NCBI GenBank assembly: GCA_000727475.1
Contig: KL647310.1
Location: 943,324 to 1,007,323 of the forward strand
DNA length: 64,000 nucleotides
Source of the DNA: Sarcocystis neurona
Lineage: Eukaryota; Apicomplexa; Conoidasida; Eucoccidiorida; Sarcocystidae
Direction: 5' to 3'
A program made the position numbers and the translations under genes. The notes beneath the pieces were generated by a model. The model saw nothing but the letters and a program-made list of their open reading frames with translations, ran no database searches and was not told the DNA's origin. Shown piece after piece: positions 12,481-24,200 of the stretch (within the stretch, counting starts at the first letter, position 1; the number at the start of each line of letters is the position of its first letter).

Positions 12481-13226
12481 AAGGAACGTTTAGACTGTGG
12501 TGTACCTGAACAATGAAGCTAAGGCGTCGAAGGAGAATCAGTCAGCCGGTACTGACAGAAAGAAGCCGTTACAAATTCTTTGTTACGTCACAGCGAGGGC
12601 GGCAGCGTCAGAGGAGGGAAGGTTTTCAACGAGCTACACCGCTGTTCCTATGATTTTTACGCTGTGTGCTTTTTATCGCCGTGAAGGTGTGAGGGATCAT
12701 GTTCTAGCAGGGCTTTTTCTGTATGGTGTCGTGCGTGTCAAGTGTACAGCCGACACCACTCTAGTGCATTGAATGAAAACAGGTTGCCAAGCTACAAGGT
12801 AAAAGTGCATTTCCCGTGAGACAACGACGTACCAAAAACTTTGGGATACCTCCCACATGCGACGCTTAAGACCCCCATTACCGCATCGTGACGAAAGTGC
12901 GAAGCTGTCGAAATTGAATATTTTTGTATATCTCGTACGGTAGACAGCACATGGTTGCAGTGCGCACACACGTACCAGATGCAGGAGCGTTGGTCGCGTG
13001 TGAGCTTCTGAGGCCAGAAATCTGGCCCTGTCAGTTTACGCGGAAGCCTACATTATGCATCTTCACATGTAGGGAGTGTCAACGCCCACCAGATGAAACC
13101 ACGACCAGTTTTCATAGTAGTTAAACGGCTTTCAACGCGAATCAGTTTCCTCCTGCATGTAATGTCAGAGCTACCACTGTTATTTTAGTATCTTCACCGC
13201 CGCTGTTAGAACGCTTGGCTCACCTT
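12481..13226. other. Intergenic, nothing recognised
   Basis: Only short frames on both strands. This is the 3' flank of the secreted protein gene. I see no repeat or RNA gene. Confidence 0.4.
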
Positions 13227-13590
13227 TTTTCAGCGTGCTACACGCAGGCAGCATTCCCTGAACGGCACAGAATACATCTGCGTGTATAGTAAAAAGCTTC
13301 TTCTGCGGCATTTGTATCTGAAACGTTGCACTCGACGTTTGGCTCGTTTTCCTTCAGCTTGAAACACGCAAGCAACGTTACTTACATAGCACAGAATACA
13401 TCTACGTGTATAGTAAAAAGCTTCTTCTGCGGCATTTGCATCTGAAACGTTGCACTCGACGTTTGGCTCGTTTTCCTTCAGCTTGAAACACGCAAGCAAC
13501 ATTACTTACATAGCGCAGAATACATCTACGTGAATAGCAGCACTCTTCTGCTGCGGCGTTTGTATCTGAAACGTTGCCCTCGTCGTCTCC
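13227..13590. repeat. Tandem repeat, 124-bp unit, about 2.9 copies
   Basis: The string CAGAATACATCT begins at 13268, 13392 and 13516, exactly 124 bases apart each time. The first two full units are almost identical (GCTTCTTCTGCGGCATTTG...GAAACGTTGCACTCGACG), and the third diverges after about 70 bases. A partial unit lies before 13268. It lies between the two secreted protein genes, with no open frame running through it that has a start. Confidence 0.9.
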
Positions 13591-14379
13591 ACCATTTTAG
13601 AGGAGGATGGTTGCATTCGCTTTTCTGGAAACAGCGCGCCTCAAGTCAGCCGAGAAGATGTGCTTCTGAATGTTTTAGTGGAAGAAATACACGTCTGCAC
13701 ACCCTCAGGATCATTTTCTCGCCAGTGCAACCACTGGTATTACAGCTGTACCTCCTCAGTGCATTCCTTTCTGGCGTATCGGGACACCACCATTTATTCA
13801 TTTGCCAAAAAGGAACAAGGAGCGAAAGGTGGTACTACGCCATTACTCGGAGTGCACAACCACTTCCCACACCGTAGAAGCCCCATGGGCTCAGGCCGAC
13901 CAGGGTGGCACTGTGGTGAAATGCAACCGAGTGAAAAATGGGCGTGCAAAAAGAATCGTCCTCGTCTCTGTCTAATCGTGATTAGATGTAGAAACGACTC
14001 TAAAGTGCGGATGTGTGGTGTAGTGCTATGTGTATACATGGATGTTGTGTGCATATTGTACCTCATCTTTTAGCAGACAACCTAACTTGCGACAGTCTGC
14101 GGCGCTGACGACTTACGTGGCGCGGCACCTGGTATGGTCATTTTGTCTAAAGCGTGCGCTGCGACGATGTATACCAAAGGCACCTACGCAGAGTGTTTCA
14201 GCATCTCTGATGCGGCCTTCTGTTAGGTGATCTAACCTTGAACTGTGCTCGGAGCCGCATATGCGAGACGGGATATCCGTTGGTGGTTGCCGCGAGCAAT
14301 CGGTTGGGATTTAAGAGAGAATATTTCGGGCATTTTCCACACCAAGGCGCGTGTGCGTCTCTTGGAGTACTGTTGGTTG

Positions 14380-14459
14380 TCACGTTATATCGTTCGGCCG
14401 TTCTCCAGTCTCAGTTTTGTCACGTTATATCGTTCGGCCGTTCTCCAGCCTCAGTTTTG
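14380..14459. repeat. Direct duplication, 40-bp unit, two copies
   Basis: CACGTTATATCGTTCGGCCG starts at 14381 and again at 14421. The two 40-base units differ by one base (CCAGTCTC against CCAGCCTC). The region is non-coding. Confidence 0.85.
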
Positions 14460-14460
14460 A

Positions 14461-15141
14461 AGTTAAGGTAAGAAAGTCGTGCGTGTTCGTTGAAGGTGCA
14501 CGTTGGAAATGGGATCTCTGCTATGCTAAGGCATCCCAATGGAGACGGGCTAAATGCTCCTCTTCGCCGACTCGGCCTCACCGTATGGAACCCAGTAAAA
14601 GTGCTCCATATGCGGTTGCCGAGAAAATTGTCACCCGTGGTTACAGCAGGGAAGCGGCCGGTGAGCCGTTTACAATATAATAATCGGGGGTCATGTCGCT
14701 GACAAGTGGTAGCGAGTCTAGCGTCACAAATCTTCCCCAGACTTCAGTGTGCGCAACGGCCAAAATCACTTCATTGGTCACAGGTGGTGTTTTCAAGTGC
14801 TGCACTTTGCCACCGTCGTTGGGCAGTATGAAGGCTAGTGGTGTAGATTAATTCTGCCTGAATGCGAAATGTTTAACGAGTAACTGCAATTCAGCAGACG
14901 TGAGGCCGAGGCAGTGCGACCTGCTGTTTATTAACATGTGCCTCACACAACTTTCGGTACGCGTGTAATTGGAATCGTGGCTTTCGTCTTAGCTGGCGAA
15001 GCTAAGAAATAATCAAGAGGCTTCTTCGGTCAGCAAATTTGCCTTTGAAAGTCATTAGAAATAAAAGCAGTGAGCACGGTACTGTTCCCTTGGCAGCACC
15101 TATACACCAATGTAAGAGTACACGCAAAATCTACAACGGAG
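14461..15141. other. Intergenic, nothing recognised
   Basis: The 3' flank of the minus-strand secreted protein gene. I see no supported gene, RNA or repeat. Confidence 0.4.
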
Positions 15142-15423
15142 TCACGACAACAAGAAAACCTGTGGAAACCCAACTGCGCTAGACACGTTGGCCCCTGAAG
15201 CACGGAACCTGAATTTGACCGCGCTGGATGCACTCAAGAGATCACTGGTCCAAATCGGCGTTGAGATGGCCAGGTAAACGATTGGAGCTACCTGTACTGA
15301 AGCACCCTTCAGGGGAACCTGCGTTAGGATTGTCCCCGTGTGAACGTCGCATTTGCTGGGTTCTAGCTCTTGAAAAAACTTGTAGTTAGTCATCGCTTGC
15401 GACGTCGTTTGAAATGGGCGCAA
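15142..15423 (-). other. Coding-like frame overlapping the 3' end of the secreted gene
   Basis: This minus-strand frame overlaps the end of the neighbouring 397-codon gene by 38 bases in another phase and runs to a TGA at 15142. An internal ATG starts MTNYKFFQELEPSKCDVHTG, and the rest looks like real protein (IVYLAISTPIWTSDLL). It could be a second small gene, an alternative C-terminus reached by splicing, or the sign of a one-base error near 15390-15420. Confidence 0.3.
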
Positions 15424-16579
15424 CCTCAGAATGAATCGACTCTGTAGTCTCTGCCCCTATCTCTTGGGTTTCACTGGGCTCCTCTGAGGGTGGCAGATGG
15501 GAAGGGGGAAAGAAGTGCGGCGGCTTGTCAAAGGTGTAGAAAGGGGAAATGGGAATTGGAGTAGTTACGTAGGGTCTCATGGATTTGTTTACCTTAAATG
15601 CAGGAAGTGGCTTCACGGGCATCTCCAGTTTGGAAGGTTTATCTTTGAACTCACTTTTGAGATCTAATCCCTCTATGCGCTCGCCAGCAGAGTTTGTTTC
15701 CTTGAGGACGATTTTCTGCGCGGGTGAACTGGCGGAGCCAGGATCAGGTGATGACGCTTGGCGTTGGACGTATCTCTGATAAACCTCATCAGATAGAGCA
15801 TTTGCGACTAGTTTTAGCCACGTAGCCAGAGGGAGTGATTCGAGGGATGTGGATATTTGGAGATCCTCTTCAGCCCCTCTTAGAGCAGTATTCTTAGATA
15901 AGGAATCCTCTAATTCATTTTCTGGTGCGCGATCGGATGAAGGCACCGGAGGCCGGTGAAAGAGCGAAGGTGGTGTACGGGCTAGGAGAGAGGGTGGCAA
16001 AGCGGGGAATGGAGACCACTTAAGTGTTACGGGGAAGAGTGGCGGAGGGGCACCAGGAGCATGAATCGTCGGAAGCGAAATTGGTCGCGGAGGCAGGATT
16101 CGTTGTTGAGGACGGATTGACAAGTGGGGGAAAAGATACCAGTGGAGGAGATCTGTGAGCATCTGCTCCGAAAGATGCGCTTCTTCTGTCTTCTCCTCTT
16201 CGCCCTTCTCGTTCTCGTCCATTTTCTCTACTGTCTGACTTTTCGCCGTCTTTTCTTCTGCCGTGCTTTGCTCTTTTTGGTCCTTTTTAACTTTCCCGGA
16301 CAAATTCGTATCTTCGGAAAACTCTCCCATCTCTCCCTCTTTTCCCTGTGATGCTTGTTCTGTTGTATACACTTTTACACCGTTATCTTTCTGGTTCGCC
16401 ACTGCTGCGAGGCCCCCCTCTTTCGACACCATCGTGAGAGCATCACTTTTCCTCTTGTGCGGCTTAGTGTCCTCAGGCTTCACGCTGGTGAGGAAACGGC
16501 TGTCTACTTTAGCTACGGAAAGTGCGACTAGATGGATCGATGCCACCAAACACATAAGAAAAGTTCGCCGGCGCCCCAT
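15386..16579 (-). CDS. Secreted protein with acidic/Lys-rich and proline-rich parts, single exon
   Basis: The minus-strand frame has ATG at 16579-16577 and 397 codons. The frame is open a little further upstream, but this ATG opens onto a clear signal peptide (MGRRRTFLMCLVASIHLVAL, cleavage after about SVAK). Residues about 35-135 are Lys/Glu-rich and probably disordered. Around 140-155 is an ordered patch, LTDLLHWYLFPHL. Residues 155-215 are strongly proline-rich, followed by a Ser/Glu-rich region with a helical patch (LATWLKLVANALSDEVYQRY) and a Pro-rich end. There is no membrane anchor. The WYxxFPHL-type motif resembles DWYTSVYPHL in the secreted protein at 11413, so the two may be distant relatives. 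Function is unknown. Confidence 0.75.
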   Translation of the reverse strand: MGRRRTFLMCLVASIHLVALSVAKVDSRFLTSVKPEDTKPHKRKSDALTMVSKEGGLAAVANQKDNGVKVYTTEQASQGKEGEMGEFSEDTNLSGKVKKDQKEQSTAEEKTAKSQTVEKMDENEKGEEEKTEEAHLSEQMLTDLLHWYLFPHLSIRPQQRILPPRPISLPTIHAPGAPPPLFPVTLKWSPFPALPPSLLARTPPSLFHRPPVPSSDRAPENELEDSLSKNTALRGAEEDLQISTSLESLPLATWLKLVANALSDEVYQRYVQRQASSPDPGSASSPAQKIVLKETNSAGERIEGLDLKSEFKDKPSKLEMPVKPLPAFKVNKSMRPYVTTPIPISPFYTFDKPPHFFPPSHLPPSEEPSETQEIGAETTESIHSEVAPISNDVASDD

Positions 16580-18160
16580 TGTGCAGGAATCCACGCACGA
16601 CAAATGAAGGAACTTCAGTCCAGGCAGGGAGTTTATTTAAAGCTACAACGAAGAGGTGCTTGGCGCGTTGTCAAGGCGGATCACTGCGTACCTGCAGACA
16701 AAAATAGTAGTAGGAGAATGCCCTAAATATATGTAATAAGTGGTTACAAACACATACCTGATGTGACGGAAGTGGAAAAGTATTAGGAATGGGACGTATT
16801 TCAGCGGTACCATGCGACGACCTGTCGAAAAGATTGTCACTCACTGGCGTATATACAAATTCACAGGGCGCAGCTAAGGCGGAAGCGGACTTCAGCACAC
16901 CAGTAGCAAGAGGAGCTGAAAGAGGCCCCCGCTTCTGTAGGGGGGCCAAGAAGCTAATTTTTTGGCCATTGTTTCAGTGGTCCTAGGAGGATGAAAAAGG
17001 AGAAGTTTTGTTGATGTATATCAATGTACTTTGACTATTTACACAAATCTGGCGATCGGTGAAGAAAAGCAAGACCATTCCAAGTGAACTGATGCATACC
17101 ACCGCTTCTCAGCAGGCTGTTCGAAAGCCCTACAACCACGGAACAGGAAATGGGCGTAGCAGCGTCACAAAAGAGCAGGACTCTACCCGTGAAGCAGTAC
17201 TTGAACCCTCTCTGTAGTTGAACAAACATACGAGGGTACGGCGTAAGGAAATGCCGGAGAGAACGCGACTGTTGAAGTTTTGCAGCTGGTGTTCCTTACT
17301 GTCCACTAAGCCGCAGGTATAACCGATGTTAAGAAAAACGAACTGGCCGTAGTTGTTGGCAGATGCAAGTGAAAATCTCAGGTACACGCAAATATGATAC
17401 CAGCGATAGTCGCACAGGGGAACATATCAGGAAAGTCTTGGACTACCGAAGACTACGTAATAACAGAAATAGTGGACGACAGTGACATGGTTTAAAGAGC
17501 CGGTCGCGCCAGCGCTACCTCTACCGCTCTGCGGTAGAATAGTTGATATAAGCTCAGGCCTGTTCAAACGCATACATGTGGCTGTGAGTTGATTTTACGC
17601 CCTAGGAGTTTGCGCCTCTAGCCCTGCGTGACCCGGAATTTACAGAGGTCTGAGCAGAAGGTGTTCCTTCACTGTTTCTTTGTAACTTTTGCACCTGCAG
17701 TGCAGGAAGGCATACTAAAGTGACCTGCGCGATACTTGGCAGGTGTATACGGCTCGAACACTGCACATCTCCGTGTCATTGTTACACGCTTCCTGCATTG
17801 GGTGGTATTACACGCTTCACGGCGGTCAATTCTCGAACGGTTACGGGCGTGCCTCATGGTCTTCACTAGACGCAGTTGGCGTCTCGCAATGGCTTTAGCT
17901 GTCTCTCATTGTAAACTAAGGTCGTCTTCGACGTTTATGTGACTCGACGTGACAGAGGTCAGCCTTTGACGAGGAAATATAAGCCAGAAGTCTGGCGGTT
18001 CCACCTAGTTTCGCTGAGTGAGTTTCTTCGAGAGGCGCATTCATCGATTATAGCCACTTTGTGGCGGTGCCGGCACGTCTTGTCGGCACCTCCGCGATCA
18101 GGCAGCACACAGACACGTTCGTGAAACAGCATCTGATATCTGTGTACGGTTCCGTATCAC
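16580..18160. other. Intergenic, nothing recognised
   Basis: Short frames only. It includes the promoter side of the minus-strand secreted gene; I could not identify a core promoter motif. Confidence 0.4.
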
Positions 18161-18391
18161 TTATGCACGGAGGCCCACAAAATTGCAATTTCGGCTAACA
18201 TCGGTCAGGTCCATGAGCGTTTTCACTGGCTTGCCCTCGCGCTCCTCAACGTCAGGGTGCCATACTCCTTCCTGAATAATACACTTTGCGGGATTCACCT
18301 GTGAACGCGCAAGCCCTATGAAAATGAAGGGTGGGTCGACACCTGACACTCTGTAACATTTGAATGCACTCGTGTGATGCATTAACCTCAA
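18161..18391 (-). CDS. Candidate minus-strand exon, unknown protein
   Basis: The open frame has coding-like sequence (PPFIFIGLARSQVNPAKC, then VKTLMDLTDVSRN) and ends at a stop at 18161. A possible acceptor (GAGTGTCAG) lies just inside the 5' part, so the true exon may begin near 18345. There is no homology and no neighbouring exon that I could connect. Confidence 0.25.
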   Translation of the reverse strand: MRLMHHTSAFKCYRVSGVDPPFIFIGLARSQVNPAKCIIQEGVWHPDVEEREGKPVKTLMDLTDVSRNCNFVGLRA

Positions 18392-20034
18392 CTACGTCTT
18401 ACTAATCACAACCTGTGTCTCGCTCAGACTTGCGACGTTCTGCGGTCTGATATCCATGCTTGTTGTCACATGAGTTAGTGGTTCATCACGCGCTAGTTAC
18501 GACTGGCGCCGTTAACTATTGAATTAGACGTCTGTGCTGTGGAAGAGGAGCGCCGGATACGGGTAAGCTACCCGTGTACGCTTGGAACCGCGGCGTATCA
18601 GGAATTATATACGTGCACTAGCTTCGGGTGGACCTGCACACGTGTGTACTCCCCTACGTCGACTCGTGAAGTGCCAACAATAGAAGTGCTCTGGCACGCC
18701 TTTGGCGTCTAGGCGAATGCCTTTAAACTTTCTGACATGTAAAATTGTCGGAGGCCCTTGATTCCATCTAACCTGTGCTCAAGTGCCTTGTACGGGTGGT
18801 TAACCAGTTCTGTCCGACTTTTCCGCGCAAGTCTTTCTTTTGAGGGACACCTATCGACGCCGTGCATGAGCATTTAAGCAGCTGTAGATATGCGCTGGCA
18901 CGTTATACAGTTGGAGTCTGAAGATGCCTACATGTCTCCGCGTCTGCAGACGCGTTAGTTTTGGTACTACTCGTGCGAATATTTGCGCGCAGGTCCGTCG
19001 TGGATCCGAATCCTTGTATGCGTGCGCATCGTGCGCTTGCATTTTCCGTCACGTTGCCTCCTCGATGTACACTACCACGTACCGTGCGAAACTCCGCGTT
19101 CACTTCGAGAACGTAGGGGTTGAAGGTGTGTCAGCAAACATACTCCCACGACTCCTCTGCTTATTTGCCTGTCTGCCCCTAAGCGCATTTTCATATGGAT
19201 GCGTGCACGCCTCTGCGTGGGACTCAAGCCCCGGCTCCACCCATCCAAAGTGGAAGCGTCTCCACAGCATTCTGCTGCCTACGAGGACAACCTTCGCGAG
19301 TTACGCTCGGCTACGCACTCTCAGGTGTAAGCGTGCGTATTTTACACCGTAAAAAGCTGCTGATCTGTTCCTTACCAGCCAACATCCGACACGGTAAAAC
19401 CGCAACTACTAACACTACCACTAAACCAGGCGCGTGCCACTGTGGCGGCCTGACTGGTACGATGTGATATTTCGTTATCTCACCCGCGTCACGCTGTGCG
19501 CAACATTTTTCTCCTTAGAGCCCATGCACTCAAACAAACGCCACTGATAATATCCCACAATCCGTCTGCTTTACCTCCAGACTGAGGGCGCAAAGTTGAT
19601 ACAAGCCTCTTAAGGCGCACAAAGGTACACTGAAGCAGAGGCCCGCGCCCAAGTCAGCACGACAACCGGGCACCTACGCGTGCGGCTGACATCACCATTG
19701 AATCCCTGAAGAGCTCTTCCGTCTGTGTGTCTTTTAATATTCGTGAACAAACGTGTGTCAGCACATGCCCAAGTACACATAATGTTGTGTGGAGGAAAAA
19801 TAGTCACGCGTGCAGGTTGGCACTCGGCATATACGTTTGGAGCCAGAGCAATTCTCTGTTTTTACTCCCCCAACTCAATCTGCGACAAAAAAAAATTCGA
19901 AAACTTCAACCGCTGAACATTCCACACCAGCTGCAATGACCTACGCATCATTCCAAATTTCCAACCACCACCACTGCGAACACATTTCTAGAAACGTCTG
20001 TACACACATGCACCTACACATACATCTATTTATT

Positions 20035-20066
<32 letters not shown>

Positions 20067-20225
20067 TACACGCCAATCTGCTTGGGGTGCACATTCTTGG
20101 GTGTCTGGTAAGGTATTCGGGTTCGTGTACATGTTTTTAGTTCCACGGTAGGTCGTTGCTGTTCTGGATTCACATCACCGCCTGCGTAGTCGCCGGGCAA
20201 GAAACTCTCTATCCATAAGAGCCCT
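18392..20225. other. Gene-poor stretch
   Basis: A 142-codon plus-strand frame from ATG 18924 is Arg/Cys-rich with no recognisable feature and may be chance. A TA run followed by GA repeats sits at 20031-20067. Nothing else is supported. Confidence 0.3.
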
Positions 20226-20720
20226 TTGTCCGCGAAAAGGAAGCTTCCAGTGACACATGCCCCGCAAGCCTCTACAGATATCCGTGCTCTCTTGGCGCAG
20301 CACAGCAGCCTGCTCCCATTGTCTGCGCCAGAGAATGTTCTACAGCCCACACTGCCGTCGCAAGCCACGTCTCTCCCACGTACAACCGCACGCGAGATAT
20401 GTGTTCCTAGATACATACGTTTCGTTACACAGAATATACCGGTAAATGAGTACGGCCGTCCATACGTGTGTACCATGTATAAATATTTACACGCACAACA
20501 GTATGCGCCTGTCCGACTCTGTTGGTATTCTTCGGCTGTATATGTGAAACGTATGATGGAAACACCGAGCGAACAACAGCAGACATGTAAAGGTGAGATC
20601 CCTTTGCTCTACGAGCAACAGCGACGCAAGAAAGACGATACGGATTCCGCGTATGCCACAGGGAGAGCGTACCCGACAGTGCTTAGTTGCACCCACACAC
20701 ACGGGGGCGTGTCCCGATGA
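20226..20720 (+). other. Coding-like region, strand unresolved
   Basis: On the plus strand the frame is open for 164 codons with normal composition (for example QASTDIRALLAQHSSLLPLS and KGEIPLLYEQQRRKKDDTDS) but no ATG start. On the minus strand an ATG at 20476 opens 148 codons that also look plausible (GACVTGSFLFADKGLLWIES). Only one can be right. I favour the plus strand slightly, because its charged residues look more natural and the syntaxin gene on the other strand ends close by at 21215. Confidence 0.3.
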
Positions 20721-21214
20721 GTGCCCAAGTAAATGGTCGAATACGTGTCTATAATCGGACTGCCCGGCACACATATATCTATACGTACGCTTAGAATACG
20801 TCTGCGTCCACACGTACCTATGGACGTACAAATGCAACAGCGACAAAATGCTAGTCGAAACGCAGAGTTTCTGGGTAGCTCCTCGCAGCCCTACGATGCA
20901 CCCAAACATAGCAACGTACACTTATTCGCAGGTGCGCAGAAGATTGCAGATACGCGGGTAGGGGGAGCAGAAAGGATGCGTGGCTTCGCGTCCTCCTGAA
21001 CGTCCCTTCCGATGAACGCTGCCGACGGACCAGACACATACGCACGTGTATATACACATTTATATGTTTGCACATACGAGCGGCTACCCATATCCTAGTA
21101 CACACGCACGTACACACGTACGTGTGTACATGTGTATGTCTATATACGTATACCCAGGAGACACCTGGGTACGAAAGTATCCACGAGGCGGTCATATACA
21201 TACGTGTGCCTCTG

Positions 21215-24200
21215 TCAAGAGGGAGAAGACGTTCGTGCCTGAATGAATTTGTCTAGAGTTTCCGGGTGGCTCCTGGTGTACGCGAGATGGGTGTCATCCG
21301 CTGCTTCTGCTCCTGCTGAAAATGCAGTATCCAGTGAATGAGGAAGAGAAGCAGCAGGCGACGGAACAAAGCGCGAGCCGAAGCTGCTCTGCGTTGGCAG
21401 CGAGGCCAGCGCCGCCGTGGCTCCTGGCAGGCCTGCTACGCCTCCTGCCGAAGTGGACTTCCCTGCAACACTAGCAGCCGTCGTCTCCCTGTTCTCTGCT
21501 GCAGCTGCGTCCTGCTGCTGATTCTGCTGCAGCAACGCGGCCTCTTTATCCGCAGGCGTCCCTGGTGCATGTTGCACTGCGGCGAAGGGGGAGTAAAAGT
21601 ACAACAGGAAAGAGAGGACGACGAAGACAAGAACCAGCAACACGCAGCGCCTGCCCACAAACACCCACCATGTCACGTCACACGCCAGACAGGAAGATGT
21701 GGATCCGAGAGAAGAAACATGTAGATGCTGAGTCTCGCCTGCAGACACACTGGAACGCAACAGTAGGCCCCACGTATCACCAGATGCCGATAGTGCGAGA
21801 CACAACGCAGCCGAACGTGCAGACACAGCAGGTCACGCAGCATATCTCTCTGTGACTGCGTGGACCAAAAGCACAAACAACAGACAACGACGCACCCTGC
21901 GGGCAGCGTAACGCAAGGAAGGGCACCACATCCAGCAGCCCCTCACGGTGACCCACCTCACGGTGACGCATCTCAGGATGATGCACCGCACGGGGACACA
22001 CCAGATTCTCAAACAACTTCGCAGGCTTCTGCAAAAGAACTCAACTACGCAGAGCGCAGGAAGTGCCGGACAGCCCGCCACAACTTCTTTTCGACTGTCG
22101 ACTGGGTTGCTGGCGCTCACGACGGCAGTCTGTCTCGTCTGGTGCTCGTGCTGCTCCTACTATACTGCGCATGCCGCTGCTGCTCAGGCTGCTCGATCTA
22201 CGGCTATGCCACTGTCCCACAGCTCTCGTCGCCGTTGTCGCTACAGCTGTTGTTACAGCTTGCTCCTGCTGTGGCGCACTGCGGTACTTTTCTGCACGTA
22301 GGAATGCGCGTCTCCTCCCCCCCACCGTCTCGTGCACCGGTGACAGGGCCACCAACGGCAAAATACTCGACTGTCCATAGAAGCCTAACATCCGTGGGTA
22401 CAGATGTACTGATAAAGGAGCACCTTTGTAGATGTACACGTGTATACGCGCAAAAACGCACATCTACATATGCAGGTACCAGCGCAGCTACATCCATTCT
22501 GCACATAGAGATACACAAACGTCCACAATGGCACACGCGTATATCTGGTTGCATAGGCACATACATGACAGACGCGTATATGTCTGCTTGTACACGCACA
22601 CATACGGACGTATGAGAAGAAACTGTCACACACGTAGACGTAGAAGCAGACACCTACAAGCAGACATACAAACAAAATTTGTTCCTCAGCTCCCACCCGA
22701 TTACACGTACAACCACATACGCGTGGACAGTTAGCTGGTCACATACACACATATACAAACTTGTGTGAAACGTCGACTCGCGGAAACATACGTCTACATG
22801 CATGGACATTTTCCACCTCTGTCCCTGCACACATACACGCCTGAGCAGCAAGTTCCAGCTGGTGGGATCCGGGAGTTGCCTCACAACCTGCCGTTGTTGA
22901 CACTTCCAGACTTTCGACGTGGTACACACATAGACACACACGCGTATATTTTTGTCCTCCATTGTCTTGTCCCCACCCTACAGCTATATTTGTACATACT
23001 TGCCTGCACTTCCACATTTACATACACGTGTGTGTATGTTTGTGCCCACCAACGCCCCTGGCGCAGCCCTACACAAACTTCACACGGAAGCGCCTGACGT
23101 TTTTCTCACAGCCACGGAGAATGACAGGACCAGTGCAGCAACGGACTGCTGCTGGCGACGAGGGGGGAAACACACGAAGAACACGCGACTCACCGCAGAC
23201 GCGAGCGGCGCTGCATCTGGTGTGCTTTGTACAGTTCCGTCGCTGCTCCTCTGCGACAGCAGCAACAGCAACAGCAACAGCAACAACACAGGCTATTCAG
23301 TACAAACCGGGGAAATATGTGCATACCGAGAGGCACTATCGGCACACGCATACATCTAAACATAGGTATCTATATATATACACATGCCTACATATATATG
23401 TACGTGCATAGGTGTGTATGTACGCACGTGTAGAAGACTGCAACGGGCTGTGCCAGTCGCCAGTGCCCGAGAAGGATACACACATAATTAGGCATCTACA
23501 CACACACACACAGAGCACAACGCGAAATTCATACGCAGTACTTGCGGCGGCAGAAGCTGACACTGGAGATACGCACTCACACATACACACGTACACACGT
23601 ACACGTGCGCCGCGGACACACACGCGTACACAGCGACACACACACATGCGGAAGTGAGCCACATATACATAACCTACCTTTACATGTGAACATAAAGACC
23701 CACATACAGAAACATCTGGACACGTAGACAATTGCATACACATACGTATATACATAAGTATAAAGATACGTACGTATATAGATATACAGCCTCTGTAGGC
23801 ACGAGCCACCAAATACCCGCTTGGAGGCCACACACAATGTTCGCCTGCTCCCCTCGGTGCGAAGACAAATACATCTGCTTCGCGTGTCTATCGAATCATT
23901 CCCACACATATATATGCATGCTTTCAGTGGAATGTGGGCACCCAGTCGCTCTTGTGTCTCTCCCGTCTGGCTGTGCGCCTCACGAGTGCGACGCAGAACT
24001 GCAGACGCACCACCGAGCACGCTGGCACATGCGGGAGTACGGGCAATGAGACTAGATGGTGATGACGCTGCAGCAGCAGTTGCTGGCACACACACTCCGC
24101 CGCCGCCGCAGCAGCAGCGGGAGATGGGGACACTGGTAACAGGAGTGTCGTTCACCTGCACGCAGCAGTTCTAGCAGCGGCAGCAGCAAAGAGCAGACAC

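Noticed and set aside
22740..22920. Minus-strand frame with HQLELAAQA as the last SNARE-motif exon of the syntaxin
   Set aside because: It would add about 12 residues inside the SNARE helix and leave no basic linker. The exon at 23250-23194 fits spacing, phase and linker exactly.
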